A stretch of 64,000 nt of DNA, taken from NCBI RefSeq assembly GCF_000761545.1, contig NZ_JPMY01000002.1, positions 62,001-126,000 of the forward strand, in the 5' to 3' direction. Numbering within the stretch: position 1 is the first letter of the stretch; every line of letters starts with the position of its first letter. Positions 21,403-30,528 of the stretch are shown in pieces. The notes under the pieces are model-generated. The model was not told the DNA's origin. It made no database searches and saw only the letters and a list, made by a program, of their open reading frames with translations. This stretch comes from Pseudomonas sp. ML96. GTDB taxonomy: Bacteria; Pseudomonadota; Gammaproteobacteria; Pseudomonadales; Pseudomonadaceae. The position numbers and the translations under genes were made by a program.

Positions 21403-22608
21403 ATGTCGCTCAACTCTCCCTGGCGCACCGACTTCCCTGGTATCCAGGCCCTCGAAGCCGAGGGCCAGACCTACCTGGACAGCGCCGCCACCGCACAGAA
21501 GCCGCAGGCCATGCTGGACAGCCTGCTCGGCTATTACGCCAGCGGCGCCGCCAACGTTCACCGCGCCCAGCACCTGCCGGGCGAGCGCGCTACCCGCGCC
21601 TTCGAGGCCACTAGGGAAAAGGCCGCACGCTGGCTGAACGCCGCAAGCAGCGAGGAGATCGTCTTCACCCGCGGCACCACGGAATCCCTCAATCTCCTGG
21701 CCTACGGCCTGGAGCACCTATTCCAGGCCGGCGACGAGATCGCCATTGGCGCTCTGGAGCACCACGCCAACCTGCTGCCCTGGCAGCAGCTGGCCCTGCG
21801 TCGCAGCCTCAAGCTGGTGGTCCTGCCGCTGGATGACCTCGGCGACATCGACCTGGTCCAGGCCGCCACGCTGATCGGCCCGCGCACCCGCCTGCTGGCC
21901 GTATCGCAACTGTCCAACGTGCTGGGCCGCTGGCAGCCAGTGCATGAGCTGCTCGCCCTGGCCCGCGCTCAAGGCGCGCTGACGGTGATCGATGGCGCCC
22001 AGGGCTCCGTGCATGGTCGCCATGATCTGCAGGCACTGGCCAGCGACTTCTACGTCTGCTCCGGACACAAGCTCTACGGCCCGGACGGCGTCGGCCTGCT
22101 GCATGGCCGCCGCAAGACCCTGGCGCAGCTGCGCCCCTGGCAGTTCGGCGGCGAGATGGTGCTGCAGGCCGACTACCAGGAGGCACGCTTCCGCCCTGCC
22201 CCGCTCGGCTTCGAAGCCGGCACCCCGCCGATCTCGGCAGTCATCGCCCTCGGCGCCACGCTGGACTACCTGGCGGGGCTGGATAGCGCTGCCTTGGCCG
22301 GTCACGAGGCGACCCTGCACGCCAAGCTGCTCGCTGGCCTGGCCGTCCGCGAGGGTATACGCCTGCTCGGCGCGCCACAGCTGGCCCTGGCCAGCTTCAC
22401 GGTGGACGACGTGCACGGCGCCGACCTGGCGCACCTGCTCACCGAACAGGGCATCGCCGTGCGCAACGGTCACCACTGCGCCATGCCGCTGATGAAGCGC
22501 CTCGGCCTGCCCGGTGCCATCCGCGTCTCGCTCGGCCTGTACAACGACGATGCCGATCTGGAACGCTTCTTCGCCGCCCTGGACAAGGCCCTGGAGTTGC
22601 TGCGATGA
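21403..22608 (+). CDS. csdA: Cysteine desulfurase CsdA
   Basis: CsdA takes sulfur from cysteine as an enzyme persulfide and hands it to CsdE. The 401-residue class V aminotransferase-fold protein has the PLP lysine in CSGHKLYGPDGVG and the group II catalytic cysteine in VRNGHHCAMPLMKRLG near the C-terminus. Start: I prefer ATG 21403 (MSLNSPWRTDFPGI), which fits relatives; a GTG at 21391 is in frame and neither has a clear ribosome site. The pairing with csdE (ATGA overlap) marks it as CsdA rather than SufS. Confidence 0.93.
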   Translation: MSLNSPWRTDFPGIQALEAEGQTYLDSAATAQKPQAMLDSLLGYYASGAANVHRAQHLPGERATRAFEATREKAARWLNAASSEEIVFTRGTTESLNLLAYGLEHLFQAGDEIAIGALEHHANLLPWQQLALRRSLKLVVLPLDDLGDIDLVQAATLIGPRTRLLAVSQLSNVLGRWQPVHELLALARAQGALTVIDGAQGSVHGRHDLQALASDFYVCSGHKLYGPDGVGLLHGRRKTLAQLRPWQFGGEMVLQADYQEARFRPAPLGFEAGTPPISAVIALGATLDYLAGLDSAALAGHEATLHAKLLAGLAVREGIRLLGAPQLALASFTVDDVHGADLAHLLTEQGIAVRNGHHCAMPLMKRLGLPGAIRVSLGLYNDDADLERFFAALDKALELLR

Positions 22609-23012
22609 GCCTGCCAGCCGCTGCCCAGGAAGCCCTCGACGCCTTCGCCGCCTGCCCAGGCTGGGAACAACGCGCACGCCTGCTGATGCAGTGGGGCGAA
22701 CGCCTGCAACCGCTGACGGAAGAAGAACGCAACGAAACAAACCGGGTGCATGGCTGCGAGAGCCAGGTCTGGCTGGTCGGCGAGCAGCGCGATGGAGGCT
22801 GGCACTTCCGCACAGCCAGCGACGCCCGCCTGATCCGCGGCCTGCTCGCCGTGCTGCTGGCACGCATCGACGGCCTCGCCGCCGCCGAATTGGCCGCCCT
22901 CGACCTACCCGCCTGGTTCAGCGACCTGGGCCTGTCCCGCCAGCTCTCGCCCTCGCGCAGCAATGGTCTGAACGCCGTCGTGCAACGCATGGCCAAACTG
23001 GCCGCGCGCTGA
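22605..23012 (+). CDS. csdE: Sulfur acceptor protein CsdE
   Basis: This 135-residue SufE-family protein accepts the persulfide from CsdA and passes it on; in E. coli the CsdA-CsdE pair works with CsdL/TcdA, whose gene is about 1.5 kb downstream here on the opposite strand. The active cysteine sits in NRVHGCESQVWLVG. Its ATG overlaps the csdA stop by four bases. Length and motif are normal. Confidence 0.94.
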   Translation: MSLPAAAQEALDAFAACPGWEQRARLLMQWGERLQPLTEEERNETNRVHGCESQVWLVGEQRDGGWHFRTASDARLIRGLLAVLLARIDGLAAAELAALDLPAWFSDLGLSRQLSPSRSNGLNAVVQRMAKLAAR

Positions 23013-23079
23013 TCAGCGTTTAACAGGCAAGAACGACCTCCACCGGCCAAGCCGCTTCAACTACGACAGCGATATTCGC

Positions 23080-23895
23080 TCAGGGCGCTGGCCGCCACTG
23101 ATCGGCATTGCCGGAATAGAGCGCCTCTTGCAAACGCTTGAGTTCGCCGCGCTCGGCGAAGCGGGCCAGCTCGGCGTTGAAGCGCTCGAGCAGCTGCGCC
23201 GAAGCCGGGTCGTCGCGGCGGAACAGTAGGCGCAGCGGCTCGGTGTTCACGTAGCGCGGGTGGTGAGTGATGTTGTGCCCGTCCGGAAACAGCCGGCGCA
23301 GCATGGCGTAGCCCACGGCGCGGTCCTGCGGGTGCAGGTCGATGCGCCCCAGTTCGAGCAGGCGCAGGCCGGTGTCTTCCTTGCTGTTCTGCTGCACGCG
23401 CAACGTGCCGTCCTGCAGCGCGCGGTCGAACTGCGGACCGTAGGAATATCCGTGGGTGGTGCCGATGAGATAAGGCTTGAGGTCCTCGACGCGACGCCAG
23501 TCGAAACTCAGCTCCTTGCGGTGGAACAGCACGATCTCGCCGCGCACCAGCGGATCGCTGCACACACCGAAGTCCAGGCGTTTGGGGCTGCAGCTGTAGG
23601 GCATGATGGCGTCCAGGTTGCGCTGTTCGAGCATCAGCACGTTGCGGTCCCAGGGGTAGAAGACGAACTCGGTGCGGTAGCCAGCCTTGGCGAACACCGC
23701 GCTGACCAGGCGCGCCAGGGCGCCACCGTCACTGCGCTGCTGGTCGACATAGGGCACCCAGTCGCCGGTGCCGATACGCACCACCGGTTCGGCGCGAACC
23801 ACGGGGGCAAATGCCAGCCACAGGCCGGCCAGCACACCGAGCAGCGGCAAACGACGAGACAGGCTGCGGCAGGCGCAGACGGACGACTTGAACAC
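23080..23895 (-). CDS. Periplasmic solute-binding protein, family 3 type
   Basis: A 271-residue secreted protein with the bilobed SBP_bac_3 pattern of polar amino-acid receptors (VVRIGTGDWVPYVD at the mature start, then a C-terminal LERFNAELARFAERGELKRL). The GTG at 23895 has a gaggtg ribosome site and opens a signal peptide ending in VVRAEP; the frame extends 13 codons further without improving it. No permease or ATPase gene adjoins it, so it may be an orphan receptor or an enzyme-like relative. Ligand unknown. It is convergent with csdE and interrupts the csd/tcdA neighbourhood. Confidence 0.75.
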   Translation of the reverse strand: MFKSSVCACRSLSRRLPLLGVLAGLWLAFAPVVRAEPVVRIGTGDWVPYVDQQRSDGGALARLVSAVFAKAGYRTEFVFYPWDRNVLMLEQRNLDAIMPYSCSPKRLDFGVCSDPLVRGEIVLFHRKELSFDWRRVEDLKPYLIGTTHGYSYGPQFDRALQDGTLRVQQNSKEDTGLRLLELGRIDLHPQDRAVGYAMLRRLFPDGHNITHHPRYVNTEPLRLLFRRDDPASAQLLERFNAELARFAERGELKRLQEALYSGNADQWRPAP

Positions 23896-24002
23896 CGGAC
23901 ACCTCACAACATGGTCCACTGCGCGTCCCTGCAATGAAATGGCCAGCCCACTTCACTCCCCCTAGAGCGTAGCCGAGGCAGGCTGGCTGGCGGCTCCACC
24001 CG

Positions 24003-24464
24003 TCAGCCGCGCAGGCGCTGGGTCAGGCCACGCAGGAAGTTGCGCAGCAACTGATCGCCACAGGCCCGGTAGTTCTTGTGCTCGGGGCTGCGGAACAGCG
24101 CGCTGAGCTCGGCCTTGGTCATCGGCAGGTCGGCCGCACGGAGGATCTCGTGCATGTCGTCGTCACGCAGTTCGAAGGCCACCCGCAGCTTCTTCAGGAT
24201 GATGTTGTTGGTCAGGCGCTTCTCCACCGGTAGCGGCGGGCGGCTCTCGTCGCGGCCGCGCTTGTGCAGTACCAGGCCAGCGAGGAAATGCCCCAGCACC
24301 GCGTCGGTGCAAGGCTGGAAGCCCTCTTCGTCATCCTTCTTCAGCAGCAGCGCGACCGTCTCGGTCTCCAGCGGGTAATCGGCCAGGCGGCAGATGTCGA
24401 CCACTTGAGCATCGCTGATATCCAGCAGGTAGCGCAGGCTGCGCAATACGTCGTTGTTGTTCAT
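24003..24464 (-). CDS. DUF1456 family protein (YehS-like)
   Basis: A cytoplasmic all-helical 153-residue protein made of two tandem copies of the DUF1456 repeat: MNNNDVLRSLRYLLDISDAQ with LCRLADY-like text in the first half, and TNNIILKKLRVAFELRDDDM with ILRAADL in the second. The start is the ATG at 24464, which matches relatives and is preceded by gagagtttccc. No function is established for the family. It lies 22 bases downstream of tcdA on the same strand and probably shares its transcript. Confidence 0.85.
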   Translation of the reverse strand: MNNNDVLRSLRYLLDISDAQVVDICRLADYPLETETVALLLKKDDEEGFQPCTDAVLGHFLAGLVLHKRGRDESRPPLPVEKRLTNNIILKKLRVAFELRDDDMHEILRAADLPMTKAELSALFRSPEHKNYRACGDQLLRNFLRGLTQRLRG

Positions 24465-24486
24465 CGGGAAACTCTCGAAAAATGGA

Positions 24487-25296
24487 TTAGCCGGCCTGGC
24501 CAGAACGTTCGGCCGGGCGCCGCGCACCGGCCACCAGCTTGTCGATGATGCGCGCCGCTGCGGCCATGCCGAAGCTGGCGGTGACCATCATCACCGCGCC
24601 GAAACCACCGGCGCAGTCGAGCTTGACGCCCTCGCCAACGAAGCCTTTGGCCTGGCACACAGTGCCGTCCGGCTTGGGGTAGCGCAGCTGTTCGGTGGAG
24701 AACACGCAGGGCACGCTGTAGGTGCGCCCCGGCGTGCGCGAGAAGTTGTAGTCGCGGCGCAGGGTGCTGCGCACCTTGGCGGCCAGCGGGTCGTTGAAGG
24801 TCTTGTTGAGGTCGGCGACCTGGATCTGCGTCGGGTCGACCTGGCCGCCGGCGCCGCCGGTGGTGACGATCTGGATCTTGCGCCGCTTGCACCAGGCGAT
24901 CAGCGCAGCCTTGGCCGCCACGCTGTCGATGCAGTCGATCACCGCATCGAGCTGCTCGGTGATGTACTCAGCCATGGTCTCGCGGGTGACGAAGTCGGCC
25001 ACCGCGTGCACCTTGCAGGCCGGGTTGATGGCGCGGATGCGCGCGGCCATCTCGTCGACCTTGGCCTTGCCCACTGCGCCGTCGATGGCATGTACCTGAC
25101 GATTGGTATTGGTGATGCACACGTCGTCCAGGTCAAACAGCGAGATCTCGCCGACGCCGGAGCGCGCCAGCGCCTCGGCCGCCCAAGAGCCGACGCCGCC
25201 GATGCCGACCACCGCCACATGGGCCGCAGCCAGCCGTTCCAGCCCCTCGCGCCCATACAACCGGGCTATGCCGCCGAAGCGCTGTTCGTCTGTCAT
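24487..25296 (-). CDS. tcdA: tRNA threonylcarbamoyladenosine dehydratase
   Basis: TcdA (CsdL, YgdL) uses ATP to cyclise t6A37 in tRNA to ct6A, an improved decoding form for ANN codons. The 269-residue ThiF/UBA-fold protein shows the nucleotide-binding GIGGVGSWAAEALARSGVG (about residues 31-49), DLDDVCITNTNRQ, DCIDSVAAKAALI and GGAGGQVDPT. The nearby csdA-csdE sulfur-relay pair fits its known partners, and tsaB, needed to make the t6A substrate, is encoded at 58005-58685. Confidence 0.93.
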   Translation of the reverse strand: MTDEQRFGGIARLYGREGLERLAAAHVAVVGIGGVGSWAAEALARSGVGEISLFDLDDVCITNTNRQVHAIDGAVGKAKVDEMAARIRAINPACKVHAVADFVTRETMAEYITEQLDAVIDCIDSVAAKAALIAWCKRRKIQIVTTGGAGGQVDPTQIQVADLNKTFNDPLAAKVRSTLRRDYNFSRTPGRTYSVPCVFSTEQLRYPKPDGTVCQAKGFVGEGVKLDCAGGFGAVMMVTASFGMAAAARIIDKLVAGARRPAERSGQAG

Positions 25297-25324
25297 CTCG
25301 TCGCACCCTCAGAATTCGGCCGGC

Positions 25325-25360
25325 ATTATACGGCCATGGCCCGGCACACGCTTCTATAGT
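25325..25360. promoter_or_regulatory. Divergent promoter region tcdA / YqhD-like gene
   Basis: The minus strand has a perfect TATAAT (plus bases 25325-25330) about 30 bases before the tcdA start. The plus strand has TATAGT (25355-25360) about 30 bases before the ATG at 25389. Neither shows a strong -35 at 17 bases. Both -10 calls are inferred from sequence only. Confidence 0.55.
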
Positions 25361-25388
25361 GGATGGACGCCCTGCGGGGAGTTACGCC

Positions 25389-26531
25389 ATGCGCAACTTC
25401 AGCTATTACAACCCGACGCGCATCCTGTTCGGCGCCGGGCAGATCGCCGGTCTGGCCCAGCAGATCCCGGCCGGCAGCCGGGTGCTGGTCACCCACGGTG
25501 GCGGCAGCATCCTGCAGAACGGCGTGTGGCAGGAGGTAGAACAGGCCCTGGCCGCCTATCGGGTCACCCGCTTTGCCGGGATCGAGGCCAACCCGCAATA
25601 CAGCACCCTGCTGCGCGCGGCGGAACTGGCCCGGCGCACGGGCTGCGACTTCATTCTCGCCGTCGGTGGCGGCTCGGTGATCGACGGCAGCAAGTTCATC
25701 GCCGCCGTGCTGGCCTACCCCGGCGAGCCGTTCGACCTGCTCTGCGGCACGCCGATACGCCGCGCCCTGCCACTGGGCTGCGTGGCCACCCTGGCCGCCA
25801 GCGGTTCGGAGTGCAACCCGCACGGCGTGCTCGGCCACGCCGACCTGCAGGCGCGCCTGGCCTTTTCCAGCCCCTGCCTGTACCCGCGCTTCGCCATCCT
25901 CGACCCCTGCACCACCTTCAGTCTGCCACCCCGGCAGATCGGCAATGGCGTGGTCGCCTCCTTCGTCCACACCCTGGAGCAGTACCTCAGCTTCCCCGCC
26001 AACACCCCACTGCAGGATCGCCAAGCCGAGGGCCTGCTGCTGACGCTGCTGGAAGAAGGGCCCAAGGCCGTGGCCAACCCGCTGGACTACGCAAGCCGGG
26101 CCAACCTGATGTGGTGCGCCAGCCAGGCACGCAGCGGCCTGCTGGCCTGCGGCAGTGCGCAGGACGACAGCCTGGGGCTGCTCGGCCGCCAGCTGAGCCT
26201 GCTCTATCACCTCGACCACGCGCAGAGCCTGGCGCTGCTGCTGCCGGCCCTGCTCGGCGAATACCGCGCCGAATGCCTGGCCAAGCAGCTGCAGTACGCC
26301 GAACGGGTCTGGGGCCTGCGCCATGGCGGCCCGGAACAGCGCATCGCCGCCGCCATTCGCGCCACCGAGGGCTTCTTCCGCCGCATGGGCGTGGCCACCC
26401 GCCTGTCGGCCCACGGCCTGGACGCCGAAGCCATCCCCGAAGTGCTGGCGCAACTGCAGCGGCGCGACGGTCTCGAACAGCCGCCGATCGACCTGGAGGC
26501 TTGCGAACGCATCCTCCTGCGCGCCCTGTGA
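25389..26531 (+). CDS. Iron-containing alcohol dehydrogenase-like protein (YqhD type), metal site degraded
   Basis: This 380-residue protein is colinear with E. coli YqhD, an NADPH-dependent aldehyde reductase: FSYYNPTRILFG at the start, the dinucleotide motif AVGGGSVIDGSKFIA, ATLAASGSE, and LDHAQSLALLLPAL. Aligned by eye to YqhD from memory, the metal ligand Asp194 is Ala190, His267 is Gly263, while His198 (H194) and His281 (H277) remain. With two of four ligands gone it should not bind the catalytic metal in the usual way, so a plain alcohol dehydrogenase call would be unsafe. The start is ATG 25389; the frame extends ten codons upstream. Confidence 0.8.
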   Translation: MRNFSYYNPTRILFGAGQIAGLAQQIPAGSRVLVTHGGGSILQNGVWQEVEQALAAYRVTRFAGIEANPQYSTLLRAAELARRTGCDFILAVGGGSVIDGSKFIAAVLAYPGEPFDLLCGTPIRRALPLGCVATLAASGSECNPHGVLGHADLQARLAFSSPCLYPRFAILDPCTTFSLPPRQIGNGVVASFVHTLEQYLSFPANTPLQDRQAEGLLLTLLEEGPKAVANPLDYASRANLMWCASQARSGLLACGSAQDDSLGLLGRQLSLLYHLDHAQSLALLLPALLGEYRAECLAKQLQYAERVWGLRHGGPEQRIAAAIRATEGFFRRMGVATRLSAHGLDAEAIPEVLAQLQRRDGLEQPPIDLEACERILLRAL

Positions 26532-26698
26532 CAACGATGCGGGGAACTCGACAAGCCCAACGCCGGACCAACCCGGATACGGGCGGGCGCCGCGCTCCCG
26601 GCGGTGCTATACAGGCCAATGGCCGCGGGGTAGCATGCGCGCCGACCGGCGTCCGCCGGACCTTTCTCTTGTTCCTGCTGTGGAACCCTTAAGTAGCC

Positions 26699-29296
26699 AT
26701 GCCAACGCGTAAACTCGGTATCAATCTGGTGGTCATCGTGGCGGTCGCCGCCATGTTCACCGGCCTCTGGGCTCTCTATAACCGTCCCGTGGACGCACCG
26801 GACTGGCCAGAGCAGATCTCCGGCTTCTCCTATTCGCCATTCCGCGCCGGCCAGAACCCGCAGCAGAACATCTATCCGGACGACGCCCAGATCCGCTCCG
26901 ACCTGGAGCTGCTGAGCAAGCAGACCGACAGCATCCGTACCTATTCGGTCGACGGCACCCTGGAAGACATTCCGCGCATCGCCGAGGAATTCGGCCTGCG
27001 CGTGACCCTCGGCATCTGGATCGGCACCGATCTGGAGCGCAACGAGCGCGAGATCGCCAAGGCCATCGAGATCGCCAACAACTCGCGCAGCGTGGTCCGC
27101 GTGGCAGTGGGTAACGAGGCGCTGTTCCGCAGCGAGGTCAAGGTGCCGGAGCTGATCGCCTACATCGACCGGGTTCGCGCCGCGGTCAAGGTACCGGTGA
27201 CCACCTCCGAGCAGTGGCACATCTGGCAGGACCACCCGGAACTGGCCGACCACGTCGACCTGATCGCCGCCCACGTGTTGCCGTACTGGGAATTCATGGC
27301 GATGGAGGACTCCACCGATTTCGTCCTCGAGCGCGCCAAGGACCTGAAGAAACTGTTCCCGAAAAAGCCGCTGCTGCTCTCCGAAGTGGGCTGGCCGAGC
27401 AACGGCCGTACCCGTGGCGGCGCGGAGGCCGACCAGGCCGAGCAGGCCGTGTACCTGCGCACCCTGGTCAACCAGCTCAATGCCAAGGGCTACAACTACT
27501 TCGTCATCGAGGCCTTCGACCAGCCGTGGAAAGCCGGCGACGAAGGCGCGGTGGGCGCCTACTGGGGCGTGTACAACCTCGACCGTCAGCCCAAGTTCGC
27601 CTTCGAAGGCCCGGTGGTCGCCATTCCGCAATGGCGCATGCTGGCCGTCGCTTCGGTGGTGATGGGCCTGCTGGCCCTGGCCCTGATGCTGATCGACGGT
27701 AGCTCGCTGCGCCAGCGCGGCCGTACCTTCCTCACCTTCGTCGCCTTCGTCGGCGGTTCCGCCCTGGTGTGGATCGCCTACGACTACAGCCAGCAGTACA
27801 GCACCTGGTTCAGCCTGACCGTCGGCGGCCTGCTCGGCATCGGCGCCCTGGGCGTATTCATCGTCCTGCTCACCGAGGCCCACGAGCTGGCCGAGACCGC
27901 CTGGACTCGCACCCGTCGCCGTCCCTTCATGCCGGTGATGGGCGACACCGCCTACCGGCCCAAGGTGTCGATCCACGTGCCCTGCTACAACGAACCGCCG
28001 GAGATGGTGAAGCAGACCCTGGACGCCCTGGCGGCCCTGGACTACCCGGACTACGAAGTCATCATCATCGACAACAACACCAAGGACCCGAAGGTCTGGG
28101 AGCCGGTCGAGGCTTACTGCCAGCAGCTTGGCGAGCGCTTCCGCTTCTTCCACGTGGCGCCCATCGAAGGCTTCAAGGGCGGCGCGCTGAACTACATCCT
28201 GCCGCACACCGCGCCGGATGCCGAAGTGGTGGCGGTGATCGACTCCGACTATTGCGTCCACCGCAACTGGCTCAAGCACATGGTGCCGCACTTCGCCGAT
28301 CCGAAGATCGCCGTGGTGCAGTCGCCGCAGGACTATCGCGACGGCGACGAAAGCGCCTTCAAGAAGCTCTGCTACGCCGAGTACAAGGGCTTCTTCCACA
28401 TCGGCATGGTCACCCGTAACGACCGTAACGCGATCATCCAGCACGGCACCATGACCATGATCCGCCGCAGCGTGATGGACGAGCTGAAGTGGGCCGACTG
28501 GACCATCTGCGAAGACGCCGAACTGGGTCTGCGCGTGTTCGAGAAGGGCTATTCCGCGGCTTACGCCCACGAGAGCTTCGGTCGCGGCCTGATGCCAGAC
28601 ACCTTCATCGACTACAAGAAGCAGCGTTTCCGCTGGGCCTACGGCGCCATCCAGATCATGAAGGGCCATGCCCGCGCCCTGTTCCGTGGCGAAGGCTCGG
28701 AACTGACCCGTGGCCAGCGCTACCACTTCATCGCCGGCTGGCTGCCGTGGATCGCCGATGGCCTGAACATCTTCTTCACCGTCGGTGCCCTGCTCTGGTC
28801 GGCCGCGATGATCATCGTGCCCAACCGCGTCGACCCGCCGCTGATGATCTTCGCCATCCCGCCGCTGGCGCTGTTCTTCTTCAAGTTCGGCAAGATCATG
28901 TTCCTCTACCGCCGCGCGGTGGGCGTGGATCTCAAGCGCTCGTTCCAGGCGGCCATCGCCGGTCTGGCGCTATCGCACACCATCGCCAAGGCCGTGCTGT
29001 ACGGGACCTTCACCAAGACCATCCCGTTCTTCCGCACGCCGAAGATGGCCAGCAACCACGGCATCATGGTCGCCCTGGCCGAGGCCCGCGAAGAGGTGTT
29101 CGTCATGCTCCTGCTGTGGGGCGCGGCGATCGGCATCAGCTTCGCCCAGGACATCGGCAACGCCGACGTGAAGTTCTGGGTCGCCACCCTGCTGGTGCAG
29201 TCGCTGCCGTACCTGGCGGCGCTGCTGATGGCCCTGCTCTCCTCGCTGCCCAAGCCAGCGGCCGAGGATGTCGGCGAGCCGGCTGGCGCGGCCTGA
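26699..29296 (+). CDS. ndvB: Membrane beta-glucan synthase, GH17-GT2 fusion (NdvB)
   Basis: An 865-residue inner-membrane protein matching P. aeruginosa NdvB (about 864 residues), which makes the beta-1,3-linked cyclic glucans tied to biofilm antibiotic tolerance. An N-terminal membrane anchor (9-27) precedes a GH17-like domain (about 35-305) with candidate catalytic Glu140 (VGNEALF) and Glu229 (LSEVGWPS). Three membrane segments follow (about 312-395), then a GT2 domain with D515-S-D517, E605-D606 and Q642-R-F-R-W646, and more membrane helices. The neighbours dapE, rlmA and the cold-shock gene are in PAO1 order as I remember it, which supports the symbol. The ribosome site is weak. Confidence 0.82.
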   Translation: MPTRKLGINLVVIVAVAAMFTGLWALYNRPVDAPDWPEQISGFSYSPFRAGQNPQQNIYPDDAQIRSDLELLSKQTDSIRTYSVDGTLEDIPRIAEEFGLRVTLGIWIGTDLERNEREIAKAIEIANNSRSVVRVAVGNEALFRSEVKVPELIAYIDRVRAAVKVPVTTSEQWHIWQDHPELADHVDLIAAHVLPYWEFMAMEDSTDFVLERAKDLKKLFPKKPLLLSEVGWPSNGRTRGGAEADQAEQAVYLRTLVNQLNAKGYNYFVIEAFDQPWKAGDEGAVGAYWGVYNLDRQPKFAFEGPVVAIPQWRMLAVASVVMGLLALALMLIDGSSLRQRGRTFLTFVAFVGGSALVWIAYDYSQQYSTWFSLTVGGLLGIGALGVFIVLLTEAHELAETAWTRTRRRPFMPVMGDTAYRPKVSIHVPCYNEPPEMVKQTLDALAALDYPDYEVIIIDNNTKDPKVWEPVEAYCQQLGERFRFFHVAPIEGFKGGALNYILPHTAPDAEVVAVIDSDYCVHRNWLKHMVPHFADPKIAVVQSPQDYRDGDESAFKKLCYAEYKGFFHIGMVTRNDRNAIIQHGTMTMIRRSVMDELKWADWTICEDAELGLRVFEKGYSAAYAHESFGRGLMPDTFIDYKKQRFRWAYGAIQIMKGHARALFRGEGSELTRGQRYHFIAGWLPWIADGLNIFFTVGALLWSAAMIIVPNRVDPPLMIFAIPPLALFFFKFGKIMFLYRRAVGVDLKRSFQAAIAGLALSHTIAKAVLYGTFTKTIPFFRTPKMASNHGIMVALAEAREEVFVMLLLWGAAIGISFAQDIGNADVKFWVATLLVQSLPYLAALLMALLSSLPKPAAEDVGEPAGAA

Positions 29297-29315
29297 CGGC
29301 ACGACCTGTCTGTCG

Positions 29316-29346
29316 AAACGGCGGCCTTGAGGCCGCCGTTTTGCTT
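29316..29346 (+). terminator. Intrinsic terminator after ndvB
   Basis: Perfect stem aaacggcggcc (29316-29326) with ggccgccgttt (29331-29341), loop TTGA, followed by T and GCTTT. It separates ndvB from dapE; a TTAAGAT stretch just after it (29345-29351) may be the dapE -10. Confidence 0.8.
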
Positions 29347-29388
29347 TAAGATGGCGGCCTTTCTGATTTCCGCTGTTCCGGAGCCGCA

Positions 29389-30528
29389 ATGACCGCCCTC
29401 ACCCCCACCCTGGAGCTCGCCTTCGACCTGATCCGCCGCCCTTCCGTCACCCCGGTCGACGAGGGCTGCCAGGAGCTGATGATGCGCCGCCTGGCCACGG
29501 CCGGCTTCGCGGTCGAGCGCATGCGCATCGAGGAAGTGGAGAATTTCTGGGCCAAGCGTGGCGGCGACGGCCCCGTACTGTGCTTCGCCGGCCACACCGA
29601 CGTGGTGCCGACCGGCCCGCTGGAGTCCTGGCAGTACCAGCCGTTCGACGTGCGCGTGGACGACGAAGGCATGCTCTGCGGCCGCGGCGCGGCGGACATG
29701 AAGGGCAGCCTGGCGTCAATGATCATCGCCGTGGAGCGCTTCGTCGCCGACCATCCGAACCACAAGGGCGCCATCGCCTTCCTGATCACCAGCGACGAGG
29801 AAGGCCCGGCCCAGCACGGCACCAAGGCCGTGGTCGAACGCCTGCGCGAGCGCGGCGACCGCCTGAATTGGTGCATCGTCGGCGAACCCTCCAGCACCAC
29901 CCTGCTCGGCGACGTGGTGAAGAACGGCCGCCGCGGCTCGCTCGGCGCCACCCTCACCGTTCGTGGCAAGCAGGGCCACGTGGCCTACCCGCACCTGGCC
30001 AAGAACCCCATCCACCTGGCCGCCGGCGCCCTGGCCGAACTGGCCGCCGAGCACTGGGATGATGGCAACACCTACTTCCCGCCGACCAGCTTCCAGATTT
30101 CCAACCTCAACTCCGGCACCGGCGCCACCAACGTGATTCCGGGCGAGCTGAAAGCGGTCTGCAACTTCCGCTTCTCCACCGAATCGACCGTCGAGGGCCT
30201 GCAGCAGCGCGTCACCGCCATCCTCGACAAGCACGGCCTGGACTACCACATCGACTGGGCCCTGTCCGGCCTGCCGTTCCTCACTCAACCGGGTGAGCTG
30301 CTCGATGCCGTGGCCGCCTCTATTCGCGCCGTCACCGGCCGCGAGACCACCCCATCTACCTCCGGCGGCACCTCGGACGGCCGCTTCATCGCCACCCTGG
30401 GCACTCAGGTGGTCGAGCTGGGCCCGGTCAACGCCACCATCCACCAGATCAACGAGCGCGTGCTGGCCAGCGACCTGGACCTGCTCACCGAGGTCTACTA
30501 CCAGACCCTGGTAAAACTCCTCGCATGA
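29389..30528 (+). CDS. dapE: Succinyl-diaminopimelate desuccinylase
   Basis: DapE hydrolyses N-succinyl-LL-diaminopimelate, the step after DapC. The 379-residue M20 metallopeptidase has [12 protein letters not shown] (zinc His and Asp), [14 protein letters not shown] (bridging Asp), [11 protein letters not shown] (catalytic Glu pair) and [13 protein letters not shown] near the end. The central dimerisation domain is present. Its stop overlaps the rlmA start by four bases, so the two are cotranscribed. Confidence 0.97.
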   Translation: MTALTPTLELAFDLIRRPSVTPVDEGCQELMMRRLATAGFAVERMRIEEVENFWAKRGGDGPVLCFAGHTDVVPTGPLESWQYQPFDVRVDDEGMLCGRGAADMKGSLASMIIAVERFVADHPNHKGAIAFLITSDEEGPAQHGTKAVVERLRERGDRLNWCIVGEPSSTTLLGDVVKNGRRGSLGATLTVRGKQGHVAYPHLAKNPIHLAAGALAELAAEHWDDGNTYFPPTSFQISNLNSGTGATNVIPGELKAVCNFRFSTESTVEGLQQRVTAILDKHGLDYHIDWALSGLPFLTQPGELLDAVAASIRAVTGRETTPSTSGGTSDGRFIATLGTQVVELGPVNATIHQINERVLASDLDLLTEVYYQTLVKLLA

